Shown piece after piece: positions 22,351 through 30,603 of a DNA stretch of 35,975 nucleotides. Within the stretch, counting starts at the first letter, position 1. The number at the start of each line of letters is the position of its first letter. The translations under genes were made by a program, and so were the position numbers. The notes under the pieces were generated by a model that saw only the letters and a list, made by a program, of their open reading frames with translations, searched no databases and was not told where the DNA came from. The stretch is from an uncultured Eggerthella sp. GTDB taxonomy: Bacteria; Actinomycetota; Coriobacteriia; Coriobacteriales; Eggerthellaceae. Where the stretch lies: positions 1-35,975 of the forward strand of contig USDX01000014.1 in NCBI GenBank assembly GCA_900553605.1, given 5' to 3'.

Positions 22351-22995
22351 ATGGCGAAACGTCCCATAATCATGAAAGCTTTGATGAAAATGCCCCACGG
22401 AGCGCACACACACGAAGAGGCCCTGGAAGCGCTAAAGAGCGGCCAGCCCATCGTTTTCCCTACCGATACCCTATTCGGGTTGGGTGTTTCGGTGCTACAT
22501 GCGCCGAGCCCCGATATCCTTTATGCCATCAAGCATCGCGAAAAGAAAAAGCCTATCGCCTGGTTGGTGGGTGGTATCAAAGATCTCGAACGCTACGGCA
22601 AGATGGTTCCCGATTTCGCTTTTGCTCTGGCGCGTACGTTTTGGCCTGGTCCGCTCACCATCATTGTGAAGGCAAGCGACGAAGTACCTGCCGCTTTCTG
22701 CTCGGAGGAAGGCACCATAGGTTTGCGCATGCCCGCAAATGAAACAGCCCGTGCTCTTATCAGGGAATTGGGCTGTCCTTTGGCCACTACCTCGGCGAAC
22801 ATTTCGGGGCAGAAGAACACCATAGCCTTCAACGAAATTGATCCAGCAATATTTGCAGCAGCGGGTGCAGCGCTTTCCGACGAAGAGCCGAAAAGCGGCA
22901 TCGCTTCCACTATCGTTAACTGCGCCTTGGGCGATCATCCTGTGTTGGTGCGCGAGGGGGCAATCACCGTCGCCGATATTCGCGCGCTTTCCTAA
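22351..22995 (+). CDS. tsaC: L-threonylcarbamoyladenylate synthase (YrdC/Sua5 domain)
   Basis: The enzyme makes threonylcarbamoyl-AMP from threonine, bicarbonate and ATP, the first step of the t6A37 tRNA modification. The YrdC fold is clear: VFPTDTLFGLG, the KxR-type motif in KHREKKKPIA, WPGPLTII, GLRMPAN and LATTSANISG. At 214 residues it is the YrdC domain alone, without the extra Sua5 C-terminal domain. The start is uncertain: no ribosome-binding site precedes 22351, and in-frame ATGs at 22372, 22384 and 22390 are possible; the conserved domain begins after the last of these. The alpha/beta hydrolase gene follows 14 bases later, so they share a transcript. Confidence 0.93.
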   Translation: MAKRPIIMKALMKMPHGAHTHEEALEALKSGQPIVFPTDTLFGLGVSVLHAPSPDILYAIKHREKKKPIAWLVGGIKDLERYGKMVPDFAFALARTFWPGPLTIIVKASDEVPAAFCSEEGTIGLRMPANETARALIRELGCPLATTSANISGQKNTIAFNEIDPAIFAAAGAALSDEEPKSGIASTIVNCALGDHPVLVREGAITVADIRALS

Positions 22996-23009
22996 AAGGA
23001 GGCACGGCT

Positions 23010-24269
23010 ATGGCTCGTAATACCTATCCCCTTGTGCAAGAAACCTCCACGCTTTCCGCCGACGGCAGGTCGTGGTTGCGCGTTATGGTGTGGCTGCCCG
23101 ACCCGGTATACAGTCGCCGCGGCGTAGTTCAATTGGTCCATGGCATGGCGGAGCACATCGGGCGCTATGATTCGTTTGCCCGTTTTTTGGCTGGTCTGGG
23201 TTATGTTGTGTTTGGGCACGACCATATTGGTCACGGAAAAAGCGTCTCTTCTGCCGATGAACTGGGATGCATGCCTCTCCAAGGAGGGAAAGACATCCTG
23301 GTTGCCGATGTGCTGCGCGCACGTGAAGCCGCATTTAAGGCAAGCCGCGAAACGGGCGATCTCCCGCTGTTCCTGTTCGGCCATTCCATGGGAAGTTTCG
23401 TGGTGCGTGCCTGTATTGCCCGTAACCCGAAGGGCCTTACAGGCGCTGTGCTGTGCGGAACGGGCAATCAGCCTCGTGCGCTTTCCCTGCTTGGTCGTAC
23501 GCTTTCGCGCGTGATTGGCGCCTTGCGTGGGGAAGCGTATCGTTCTCGTCTGCTTGATTCGCTGACAATCGGCGCGTTCTCATCTGCTATCGAAGATGCG
23601 CGTACCGATTCAGATTGGATTTCCACCGATCCTGCTGTTGTTGATACCTATTTGGCCGACCCGCTTTCCGGCCAGGCCTTTTCGGCCGGCGCCTATGCAA
23701 CGCTCACCGACCTTACCGCAGAAGTGGTAACGAAAAAGAGCGCGGCGGCAGTGCCGAAAAATTTGCCTCTGCTGTTTGTGGCTGGCGCGGAAGACCCTGT
23801 GGGCGCGTGCGGCGAAGGTGTCCGCGAGGCGGCTGATCTGTATCGCAGCCAGGGCGTTGAAGATGTTCGCGAAATCATCTATCCGAACATGCGCCATGAG
23901 ATTCTGAATGAGCCACGCCGCGTTGATGTGTTCACCGATGTTGAGCAATGGTTTACCGAGTGCGTGGTTATGAACGCCGTGGTGCGTACACGCGAGGTTG
24001 TGCGGCCCATTGCCGTCGAAAGCGATGAAGCGAACTCGCCGGCAAAAGAAGAGGTGGACGCAGGCGCGAGCCGCGATGCGGGTGCGGGTGCAGGCTATGA
24101 CGCGAGTGGATGCACTGATGCGAGCCATAATGCGGGCTCGAATGCGGGAGCAAGTGCAACCGTAGGCCGTGATGCAAAGGTGAACGCAAACGCAACCGCG
24201 GATTGCAATGCGAATGCGGGCGAAGGTGCGGGAGGCGCTGCTGCAGAATCCGAAACTTTCAAAAGCTAA
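23010..24269 (+). CDS. S33-type alpha/beta hydrolase (monoacylglycerol lipase-like) with low-complexity tail
   Basis: Residues 1 to about 320 form a serine aminopeptidase S33/monoacylglycerol-lipase-like hydrolase. The oxyanion-side HGMAEHIGRYD motif is at 44-54, the nucleophile elbow GHSMGS puts Ser126 in place, and the rest of the triad is probably D262 (AEDPVG) and H296 (MRHEIL). This type cleaves acyl esters, often monoacylglycerols or lysophospholipids. The last 70 residues are an unusual Ala/Gly/Asn/Asp-rich tail with loose repeats such as DAGAG, NAGSNAGAS and NANATADCNANAG. AGGAGG supports the ATG at 23010. glpK starts 46 bases downstream, so glycerol released by the hydrolase may feed the kinase. 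No signal peptide is visible, so it is probably cytoplasmic. Confidence 0.88.
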   Translation: MARNTYPLVQETSTLSADGRSWLRVMVWLPDPVYSRRGVVQLVHGMAEHIGRYDSFARFLAGLGYVVFGHDHIGHGKSVSSADELGCMPLQGGKDILVADVLRAREAAFKASRETGDLPLFLFGHSMGSFVVRACIARNPKGLTGAVLCGTGNQPRALSLLGRTLSRVIGALRGEAYRSRLLDSLTIGAFSSAIEDARTDSDWISTDPAVVDTYLADPLSGQAFSAGAYATLTDLTAEVVTKKSAAAVPKNLPLLFVAGAEDPVGACGEGVREAADLYRSQGVEDVREIIYPNMRHEILNEPRRVDVFTDVEQWFTECVVMNAVVRTREVVRPIAVESDEANSPAKEEVDAGASRDAGAGAGYDASGCTDASHNAGSNAGASATVGRDAKVNANATADCNANAGEGAGGAAAESETFKS

Positions 24270-24315
24270 GCAACGCCAAGCACCAACCCTCCGAAGAACA
24301 AGGAGAGCAGCCATT

Positions 24316-25809
24316 ATGGGCGAATATGTTATTGCGCTTGATCAGGGGACGACGTCCTCCCGCGCAGTTTTGATAGATAGGCTGGGCCGCATAAAGGGCA
24401 TGTCCCAAAGCCCCTTCCCCCAGTTGTTCCCGCAGCCGGGTTGGGTGGAGCATTCTCCGAAAGACATTCTTTCCAGCCAGCTTAAGGTGTTGGCGGAATT
24501 GTTGGTATCAACGGGTATATCAGCAGATCAGATAGACAGTATTGGCATCACTAACCAGCGCGAGACCACCGTTGTGTGGGATCGTGTTACGGGCGAGCCC
24601 ATTCACAATGCCATTGTGTGGCAATGTCGCCGCACCACGGAAATCGTGGAGCGATGCTGTTCGGATGCGGAAATCACTGAAGAAGTAACTCGCAGAACCG
24701 GCCTAATTCCCGACGCGTACTACTCCGCTTCGAAAATCGCTTGGATTTTGGATGCGGTGCCCGGTGCGCGTGAACGCGCCGAAGCCGGCGAACTGGCTTT
24801 CGGCACGGTGGATTCCTGGCTTATCTGGAATTTAACCCAGGGCGAGGTCCACGCGACCGACCCCACCAATGCCAGTCGCACCATGCTCTTCAACATATAT
24901 ACGGGGCAGTGGGACCAATGGCTGTGCCAACTGTTTGGCGTTCCTGAGTCCATGTTGCCCGAGGTTCGCCCTTCTTCGGGCGATTTCGGAATGATGCATC
25001 ATCCAGTAATCGCAGGTGCTATTCCGATTCGCGGTGTGGCGGGTGACCAGCAGGCGGCGCTGTTCGGGCAATGCTGCTTTAAGCCCGGTCAGGTGAAGGC
25101 AACGTTTGGCACTGGGTGCTTCCTGCTTATGAGCACGGGGCAGCGGCTATGCGCTTCCACCCACGGGCTGGTAACCACGGTTGCTGCCTCTGCGCCGGGT
25201 TCGGAGGGCCTTGAATACGCGTTGGAGGGAAGCGTCTTCATGGCAGGCGCCCTTATTCAGTGGCTGCGCGATGGCCTGGGGATCATCGATGATGTTTCCC
25301 AGACCGAGGAATTGGCAATGAGCGTTTCCGACTCGGCGGGAGTGTGCGTGGTACCTGCGTTTACGGGGCTGGGCGCCCCGTATTGGGACGCTAACGCGCG
25401 TGGCGCCATCTACGGATTGACACGTGGCGCCACAAAAGCGCATGTGGTGCGCGCGTGCCTCGAGGCGCAAGCATTCCAGGTGCAGGACGTGCTACAAGGT
25501 ATGGCTCGCGATGCGGGAATTCCCGTATCTGCGTTGGCGGTTGATGGCGGCGCCTGCCGTAACAATTTCATGCTTCAATGCTGTGCCGATATCGTAAGTG
25601 CTGCCATCCAGCGTCCTGAATGCGTGGAAAGCACGGCTTTGGGAGCGGCTTATCTGGCCGGTTTGTCTACGGGCTTCTGGCGTGACACCGAAGAAATTGC
25701 GAGCTTGCGTGGCATCGAGCGCACCTTCATGCCGGATGTGAGCGCTGGTACGCGCTCCCGCATGCTCGACTATTGGCATGAGTGCGTCGACAGGACGCGC
25801 TCCCGATAG
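24316..25809 (+). CDS. glpK: Glycerol kinase
   Basis: GlpK (497 residues) phosphorylates glycerol to sn-glycerol 3-phosphate. The FGGY-family signatures are complete: IALDQGTTSSRAVLID at the N-terminus, GITNQRETTVVWDR, the C-terminal FTGLGAPYWDANARG and VDGGACRNNFMLQ. The ATG at 24316 follows AAGGAG (24300-24305). The frame extends further upstream into the end of the hydrolase gene, but those starts lack ribosome-binding sites and add no family sequence. No glpF facilitator or glpD dehydrogenase is adjacent. The close position behind a lipase-like hydrolase suggests use of glycerol released from acylglycerols. Confidence 0.97.
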   Translation: MGEYVIALDQGTTSSRAVLIDRLGRIKGMSQSPFPQLFPQPGWVEHSPKDILSSQLKVLAELLVSTGISADQIDSIGITNQRETTVVWDRVTGEPIHNAIVWQCRRTTEIVERCCSDAEITEEVTRRTGLIPDAYYSASKIAWILDAVPGARERAEAGELAFGTVDSWLIWNLTQGEVHATDPTNASRTMLFNIYTGQWDQWLCQLFGVPESMLPEVRPSSGDFGMMHHPVIAGAIPIRGVAGDQQAALFGQCCFKPGQVKATFGTGCFLLMSTGQRLCASTHGLVTTVAASAPGSEGLEYALEGSVFMAGALIQWLRDGLGIIDDVSQTEELAMSVSDSAGVCVVPAFTGLGAPYWDANARGAIYGLTRGATKAHVVRACLEAQAFQVQDVLQGMARDAGIPVSALAVDGGACRNNFMLQCCADIVSAAIQRPECVESTALGAAYLAGLSTGFWRDTEEIASLRGIERTFMPDVSAGTRSRMLDYWHECVDRTRSR

Positions 25810-25877
25810 CCTTCGGCCGCAGCGACCCTTTTCCGTTTCGGCGGCGTTAAGCTGGGTGAGCTTGCGCGCTTCTTCCG

Positions 25878-25883
25878 TATAAT
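25878..25883 (+). promoter_or_regulatory. Candidate -10 box for rpiB
   Basis: A perfect TATAAT (context CCGTATAATGTGG) about 78 bases before the rpiB ATG. The -35 region is poor. Confidence 0.5.
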
Positions 25884-25960
25884 GTGGATAGATTATCTAT
25901 AGCGAGGCTGTGCGGCCTTGCGTCTGTGTGCCGCCTTAGCGCGGAAAAGGAGAAGGCATC

Positions 25961-26395
25961 ATGAAGATCTCTATCGCATCGGATCACGCTGGCTTCGAGC
26001 AGAAGCAGCAGCTTGCTGCTTACTTGAAGGGCGAAGGCCACGAGGTTATCGATCGCGGTCCCGATAGCGACAACCGTGTAGATTATCCCGATTTCGCCGT
26101 TAAGGTTGGCGAAGACGTGCGGTCGGGCGCTGCTGAGCGCGGCGTTTTGGTGTGCGGTACGGGTATTGGCATGGCAATGGCGGTAGGCAAGATGGAAGGC
26201 ATCCGCGCAGCCAATGTGGTTCGCCGTGATTTCGCCGTGCTGTGCCGCGAGCACAACGATGCCAATGTCATCACGCTTTCCGGCCGCTTCGTTTCCCTGG
26301 AAGACAACGAAAGCATCCTGGATGCCTTTATTGCCACGGAATTCGCCGGTGGGCGTCATGCTGGCCGCGTTGAAAAGATCAATGCGCTCGATTAA
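25961..26395 (+). CDS. rpiB: Ribose-5-phosphate isomerase B
   Basis: RpiB (144 residues) interconverts ribose 5-phosphate and ribulose 5-phosphate in the pentose phosphate pathway. The LacA/RpiB fold is marked by IASDHAGF (D8, H9), the catalytic cysteine C65 in VLVCGTGIGM and H98 in CREHNDANV, close to the E. coli positions. AAAAGGAGAAGG precedes the ATG. A few RpiB/LacA relatives act on galactose or allose 6-phosphates, but the neighbourhood (glyA, upp, atp) is that of canonical rpiB. It appears to have its own promoter. Confidence 0.96.
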   Translation: MKISIASDHAGFEQKQQLAAYLKGEGHEVIDRGPDSDNRVDYPDFAVKVGEDVRSGAAERGVLVCGTGIGMAMAVGKMEGIRAANVVRRDFAVLCREHNDANVITLSGRFVSLEDNESILDAFIATEFAGGRHAGRVEKINALD

Positions 26396-26506
26396 AGCAC
26401 TTATCAGCTAATATGGCATATTGCGCAACCCGCTCGTATCGATAGCGCCCCTTTTGGGTAAATCTGTTTGGGACAAGTTCGTTTGAGCTTGAAAAGATAT
26501 CTTTCT

Positions 26507-26530
26507 GCATTCGTGCGGAAAGACGAATGC
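26507..26530 (+). promoter_or_regulatory. Hairpin abutting the lipoprotein ribosome-binding site
   Basis: GCATTCGT (26507-26514) and ACGAATGC (26523-26530) form an 8-bp stem with an 8-nt loop; the next base begins the AAGGAGG (26531-26537). It could stabilise the mRNA 5' end or modulate translation. Confidence 0.45.
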
Positions 26531-26542
26531 AAGGAGGAAAAG

Positions 26543-27160
26543 ATGGACAACGCAAAGACGCAAGCCCGCCATTGGCTTTTGGCGGCAGCCGTGGCGCTGT
26601 TCGCGGCAATTCTGTGCCTCGGCCTGGTAGGCTGTGGCCCGAGCGAAGAGGAGAAGGCGAAGCAGGCACTCGATGGTGAGCTTTCCCAGTTCGTCAATCC
26701 CAGCGACGATGAGGCATCTAAGCTTGTTGGCGAAATGGGCGGTTCTGACTTACAGCAGCTTGAGCAGCTGGGCATGGATGGCGAATCCCTGTTCAAGTCT
26801 TGGGTGAACGGCTTCGCTTATGAAATCGGCGATGTAAAGGTTGACGGCGATACCGCCAAGGCAACCACCAAGATCACCAGCAAGCAGCTCTATGTTGTTC
26901 TTACGAGCTGGGGCGACAGCTTCGCCGATGACGCCATGAACCAGGATTTCAGCACCACCGACGAGATCTATGCTTATGCAGGTAAGACGTTCATGGCAGC
27001 TCTCGATGCTGCAGCTCCGGTAGAAACCGAAGTTACCTTTACCTTGACCAAGGATGGTAAAGACTGGAAGCTCGACATGGACAACACCGACAACCAGCAG
27101 GCACTTGCTGACAGCATGTTCGGTGGCGGCATTTCCGCTTCCGAGGCTTTCGGTAGCTAA
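26543..27160 (+). CDS. Putative lipoprotein
   Basis: The 205-residue product has a lipoprotein signal: basic start (MDNAKTQARHW), hydrophobic core (LLAAAVALFAAILCLGL) and lipobox LVGC with the lipidated cysteine near residue 32. The mature part is acidic, predicted alpha/beta, with AYEIGDVKVDGDTAKATTKI and a C-terminal FTLTKDGKDWKLDM strand. This layout recalls NTF2-like or DUF4878/DUF5105-style actinobacterial lipoproteins, but I cannot assign a family. It would be anchored outside the membrane after processing by Lgt and signal peptidase II. The ATG at 26543 has AAGGAGG; an upstream in-frame TTG at 26468 is not supported. A terminator follows. Confidence 0.85.
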   Translation: MDNAKTQARHWLLAAAVALFAAILCLGLVGCGPSEEEKAKQALDGELSQFVNPSDDEASKLVGEMGGSDLQQLEQLGMDGESLFKSWVNGFAYEIGDVKVDGDTAKATTKITSKQLYVVLTSWGDSFADDAMNQDFSTTDEIYAYAGKTFMAALDAAAPVETEVTFTLTKDGKDWKLDMDNTDNQQALADSMFGGGISASEAFGS

Positions 27161-27207
27161 GGGGTTCGCGGCGGATTCATTTCGCGCACGTAACATTTGT
27201 CGAAAAC

Positions 27208-27252
27208 AAGGAGCCGTAGGGCCGTAGGAGCGGTGCTACGGCTCCTTTTCTT
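27208..27252 (+). terminator. Rho-independent terminator of the lipoprotein gene
   Basis: AAGGAGCCGTAG (27208-27219) pairs perfectly with CTACGGCTCCTT (27236-27247), then TTCTT. The loop contains a second CCGTAGG copy. Confidence 0.88.
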
Positions 27253-27261
27253 ATGACGCTG

Positions 27262-27270
27262 TGCTATCTT
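27262..27270 (+). promoter_or_regulatory. Candidate extended -10 promoter for glyA
   Basis: TGCTATCTT fits an extended -10 (TATCTT at 27265-27270), about 49 bases before the ATG. The -35 falls in the preceding terminator and is unclear. Confidence 0.4.
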
Positions 27271-27318
27271 TGAGAGCATTACAAAAGCGCTAAGCGCAGT
27301 TCGAAAGGAGCGCGGCAT

Positions 27319-28569
27319 ATGTCTTACGACTATCTCGCAGCAGAAGACCCTCAAATAGCAGACGCAATTGGGCAGGAGCTTTCCCGCCAGCGCTCAACTA
27401 TCGAGCTCATCGCATCAGAGAACATTGCTTCACCTGCCGTAATGCAGGCAATGGGCACCGTGCTTACCAACAAGTATGCTGAAGGTTATTCTGGCAAGCG
27501 CTATTACGGCGGCTGCGAAAAGGTCGACATCGTTGAAGATTTGGCCATCGAGCGTGCCTGCAAGCTGTTCGACTGCAAGTTCGCCAACGTGCAGCCTCAT
27601 TCCGGCGCTAATGCCAACCTTGCTGCCTATCAGGCTCTGATCAACCTGGGCGACACCGTGCTGGGACTTTCCCTCGACCATGGTGGTCACCTTACCCATG
27701 GTTCTCCCGTTAATTTCTCGGGCAAGAATTACAACATCGTCTCTTACGGCGTTAACCCCGAAACCGAGCTTATCGACTACGACGAGATCGAGCGTCTTGC
27801 CAAGGAGCATAAGCCCAAGCTCATTGTGGGTGGCGCTTCTGCATATCCTCGCGTTATCGACTTCAAGCGCATGCGCGAAATCGCAGACGAGGTTGGCGCA
27901 TATCTCATGATCGATATGGCGCACATTGCCGGTCTGGTTGCTGCTGGTTTGCATCCGAGCCCCGTGCCCTATGCTCACGTGGTAACCTCCACCAGCCATA
28001 AGACCCTTCGCGGTCCTCGTGGCGGTTTCATTCTCACCAACGACGAAGCTCTGGCGAAGAAGATCAATTCCGCGGTATTCCCTGGTACGCAGGGCGGTCC
28101 TCTGATGCACATCATCGCAGCAAAGGCCGTTGCTTTCGGTGAGGCTTTGAAGCCCGAGTTCAAGACGTACATGGAAAACGTGGTTAAGAACTGCGCATCC
28201 ATGGGTGAAGGCATGGTAGAAGGTGGCCTGCGTCTGGTATCGGGCGGTACCGACAATCACTTGGTTTTGGTAGACCTTACTCCCGCCGACATTACCGGCA
28301 AGGATGCAGAGAAGCTTCTTGAATCCGTGGGCTTGACGGTGAACAAGAACACCATCCCCAACGAAAAGCGCTCGCCTTTCGTAACCAGCGGCATTCGCGT
28401 TGGTACGGCAGCGGGCACCACGCGTGGTTTTGATGCCGATGAGTTCCATCGCATCGGCCAGCTTATCGCTGCTACGGTATTCAACGCTGAAGACGAGGCA
28501 CGCCTCGCACAGATCAAGGAAGAAGTTGCGGGCCTTATCGCCAAGCATCCTCTTTATCCCGAGCTGTAA
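27319..28569 (+). CDS. glyA: Serine hydroxymethyltransferase
   Basis: GlyA (416 residues) interconverts serine and glycine while loading tetrahydrofolate with a one-carbon unit. The PLP lysine is K228 in TSTSHKTLRGPRGG. Other family blocks are IELIASENIASPAVMQAMG, YAEGYSGKRYYGG, NVQPHSGANANLAAY and TSGIRVGTAAGTTRGF. GAAAGGAG precedes the ATG. The gene stands between an upstream terminator and a downstream element combining a terminator with REP-like repeats, so it is probably monocistronic. The rpiB-glyA-upp-atp order is shared with Bacillus. Confidence 0.99.
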   Translation: MSYDYLAAEDPQIADAIGQELSRQRSTIELIASENIASPAVMQAMGTVLTNKYAEGYSGKRYYGGCEKVDIVEDLAIERACKLFDCKFANVQPHSGANANLAAYQALINLGDTVLGLSLDHGGHLTHGSPVNFSGKNYNIVSYGVNPETELIDYDEIERLAKEHKPKLIVGGASAYPRVIDFKRMREIADEVGAYLMIDMAHIAGLVAAGLHPSPVPYAHVVTSTSHKTLRGPRGGFILTNDEALAKKINSAVFPGTQGGPLMHIIAAKAVAFGEALKPEFKTYMENVVKNCASMGEGMVEGGLRLVSGGTDNHLVLVDLTPADITGKDAEKLLESVGLTVNKNTIPNEKRSPFVTSGIRVGTAAGTTRGFDADEFHRIGQLIAATVFNAEDEARLAQIKEEVAGLIAKHPLYPEL

Positions 28570-28703
28570 GTGGGAATATAGGGGCTGGTCCCATATTCCT
28601 ATCTAGTCATAATGCATAAAGAAAGAACCCCGTTTGCGCAACGTGTCGCAAGCGGGGTTCTTCTCGTTGGGTGGGAAAATGGGGACAGCCCCTATATTCC
28701 CAC
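28570..28703. repeat. Pair of REP-like inverted elements flanking the glyA terminator
   Basis: GTGGGAATATAGGGGCTG (28570-28587, starting right after the glyA stop) recurs inverted as CAGCCCCTATATTCCCAC (28686-28703), a perfect 18-bp match. Each copy is itself nearly palindromic (GGAATATaGGG...CCCATATTCC; GTGGGAAAATGGGG...CCCCTATATTCCCAC). The arrangement of two opposed hairpins resembles REP/BIME elements. Confidence 0.75.
28623..28665 (+). terminator. Terminator hairpin of glyA
   Basis: AAGAACCCCGTTTGCG (28623-28638) pairs with CGCAAGCGGGGTTCTT (28647-28662) with one wobble. The T-run is short (TTCTCGTT). The A/T-flanked stem could work in both directions. Confidence 0.8.
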
Positions 28704-28833
28704 GCCATTCCACCTCACCTATTTCAGGTGATATCTTGCCATGAGTGCGTAAACCCTGCCTTTTCCCTGTTTTGATTCGGCTAAAAGCAATACACTGTTC
28801 AGCGAAGAAGTGCGCAGCAGTAAGGAGAAACGC

Positions 28834-29505
28834 ATGGACTTCGCAAGCGAAGAGCGCCTAACCGTTGTCGATCACCCGCTTATTAAGCATAAGCTGTCGG
28901 TAATCCGCAATGAAGATACGCCCGATTATCTTTTCCGCCAGACCGTGCGTGAGATTACGCTTTTGGAGGGCTATGCAGCCACCCAGGACTTATCAACGCG
29001 CTCGGTCGAGGTGAAAACGCCCATCGCCACGTGCGAATGCGAATCAATCAGGGGCATCGAGCCGGTGGTCGTTCCCATCTTGCGTGCAGGCCTTGGCATG
29101 CTCGACGGTATGTTGGATCTGATTCCCACTGCTCCCGTTGCCCATTTGGGCATGTATCGTGATGAGGTAACTCACGAACCCCACGAATATTATGCGAAAA
29201 TGCCCGATTACATTGCCGAGCGTTCGGTGCTGCTCGTCGATCCCATGCTTGCTACAGGTGGATCCCTTTGCGCGGCAATCGATGCGTTGCGCAAGCGCGG
29301 CGTGAAAGATATCTCAGCATGCGTTATTGTCGCATCGCCCGAGGGCGTGCAAGCCGTGCTCGAGCATGATCCTTCCGTACGCTTATTTACCTGCGCTATC
29401 GACGAAGGACTTAACGAAGATGCCTACATCGTCCCCGGCCTGGGTGACGCAGGCGATCGCATTTTTCGTACTGAAGGCACGCCGGTTCAAAGCGAACTGG
29501 TTTAA
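28834..29505 (+). CDS. upp: Uracil phosphoribosyltransferase
   Basis: Upp (223 residues, slightly longer than the usual 208) makes UMP from uracil and PRPP in pyrimidine salvage. The PRPP loop is LLVDPMLATGGSL (from about residue 134). Other typical segments are HPLIKHKLSVIRNEDT, VVPILRAGLGMLDGM and, near the end, GLGDAGDRIF. The extra length is in N- and C-terminal extensions. The ATG at 28834 has AAGGAG nearby, whereas earlier in-frame starts (28810) do not. The dCMP deaminase gene begins 18 bases after the stop, linking two pyrimidine-salvage enzymes. Confidence 0.97.
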   Translation: MDFASEERLTVVDHPLIKHKLSVIRNEDTPDYLFRQTVREITLLEGYAATQDLSTRSVEVKTPIATCECESIRGIEPVVVPILRAGLGMLDGMLDLIPTAPVAHLGMYRDEVTHEPHEYYAKMPDYIAERSVLLVDPMLATGGSLCAAIDALRKRGVKDISACVIVASPEGVQAVLEHDPSVRLFTCAIDEGLNEDAYIVPGLGDAGDRIFRTEGTPVQSELV

Positions 29506-29523
29506 GAGCGGGGAGGGAGTTTG

Positions 29524-29997
29524 ATGATCAGACAAGAGCGCCCTTCATGGGATGAGTACTTTATGACCTTGGCCGATGAAGTTGCCACGCGCACAACGTG
29601 CTTGCGTCGCGCAGTGGGTGCCATCATCGTAAAGGAGAAGCGCATCCTGGCTACTGGCTACAACGGTGTGCCCACAGGGCTGCGCCATTGCTCTGTTACC
29701 GGATGTCTGCGAGAAAAGCTCGGTGTTCCTTCGGGCCAGCGTCACGAAATCTGCCGCGGCTTGCACGCGGAACAGAATGCCCTTCTTCAGGCAGCGCGTT
29801 ACGGCATCGATATCGAAGGTTCATCTATCTACATCACCACGCAGCCCTGTGTAGTGTGTGCGAAAATGCTTATAAATGCTGGAATCAGTGAGATTATCTA
29901 CCGCAATCCGTATCCCGATGAACTTGCTATGGAGCTTTTGAATGAGTCAAATATCAAAATTCGCATATTTGACGGACAGACTTCAAAAAGTGAGTAG
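29524..29997 (+). CDS. Deoxycytidylate (dCMP) deaminase family protein
   Basis: This 157-residue zinc enzyme belongs to the dCMP/cytidine deaminase superfamily and is closest in style to ComEB-type dCMP deaminases, which supply dUMP for thymidylate synthesis. The zinc and proton-shuttle residues are H81-A-E83 and the P108-C-V-V-C112 motif. NGVPTGLRHCSVTGC and GLHAEQNALLQAARYG match the dCMP-deaminase group rather than tRNA adenosine deaminase. A TTG at 29521 directly precedes the ATG at 29524; I chose ATG, with GGGAGGGAG 4 bases upstream. It follows upp at 18 bases, and the ATP synthase operon begins after a 284-base gap. Confidence 0.92.
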   Translation: MIRQERPSWDEYFMTLADEVATRTTCLRRAVGAIIVKEKRILATGYNGVPTGLRHCSVTGCLREKLGVPSGQRHEICRGLHAEQNALLQAARYGIDIEGSSIYITTQPCVVCAKMLINAGISEIIYRNPYPDELAMELLNESNIKIRIFDGQTSKSE

Positions 29998-30281
29998 CGT
30001 ATTTTCCACAAATGACCATGTTTGCTTTATAGAACGTGTTTGAAAAGTTTGAAATATACAAAAATGTAGGACAAAACAATAGTATTGGCCGTCAGATTGC
30101 CAAATTGAGGTTTCGGATAACGGGTTAGTGCGCTATTGTGTTCAGCTGGGTTTGTGAATAAATACCACTCGCCCAAATTTATTGCACGTTATCGGAAACA
30201 CTGGTAACAACCACGTGATGGCGTTTATGCTGCATGTGGTCAAAACTGGGCTTTGACCCTGAACGCGGAAGAAAGGAAGAA
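29998..30281. other. AT-rich region upstream of the ATP synthase operon
   Basis: 284 bases without a gene, clearly richer in A and T than neighbouring genes, as expected for the promoter region of a highly expressed operon. No terminator hairpin for the deaminase gene is obvious. Confidence 0.5.
30182..30210 (+). promoter_or_regulatory. Candidate promoter of the atp operon
   Basis: TTGCAC (30182-30187) and TAACAA (30205-30210) are separated by 17 bp, with TG placed one base before the -10 (TGG-TAACAA). Transcription would start about 65 bases before the atpI-like ATG. Confidence 0.4.
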
Positions 30282-30575
30282 ATGCTCGCACCAGTAGCAG
30301 CAGGAATCGCAGCAGGAATCATTGGGTTTCTCCCCTTGTTTATCTCCCTGCGCCTTGCACGCCGCTCCACGAGTCTTTCTGCCATGAGCGCTGGTTTGTA
30401 CGGTTTGGCTGGTACGTTTGTATCGCTCATCGTGGTTGCCGTCGCTCTTATCGTGTGCGCTATGGTTGCACGCGATGTGGTTCTTCCCTTTGGTGTGGCT
30501 GAGATCGTGGCGCTTATCGTGTCCACGTCTGCATATGTCGTTTATAAGAACGTCCTTGCTAAGCGCAAGAAATAA
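30282..30575 (+). CDS. AtpI-like small membrane protein
   Basis: The 97-residue product has three hydrophobic segments (about 3-25, 39-63, 68-88) and a basic C-terminus (KNVLAKRKK). Its position as the first gene of the atp operon, 28 bases before atpB, is that of AtpI, which assists assembly of the c-ring or metal supply to the ATP synthase. Sequence similarity to well-studied AtpI is weak, so the name rests mainly on context. The ATG at 30282 has AGGAAGAA nearby; upstream ATG at 30234 would add a non-hydrophobic stretch without a ribosome-binding site. Confidence 0.75.
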   Translation: MLAPVAAGIAAGIIGFLPLFISLRLARRSTSLSAMSAGLYGLAGTFVSLIVVAVALIVCAMVARDVVLPFGVAEIVALIVSTSAYVVYKNVLAKRKK

Positions 30576-30603
30576 GTAAGTAACGGAAAGGTAAGGAATC
30601 CTG

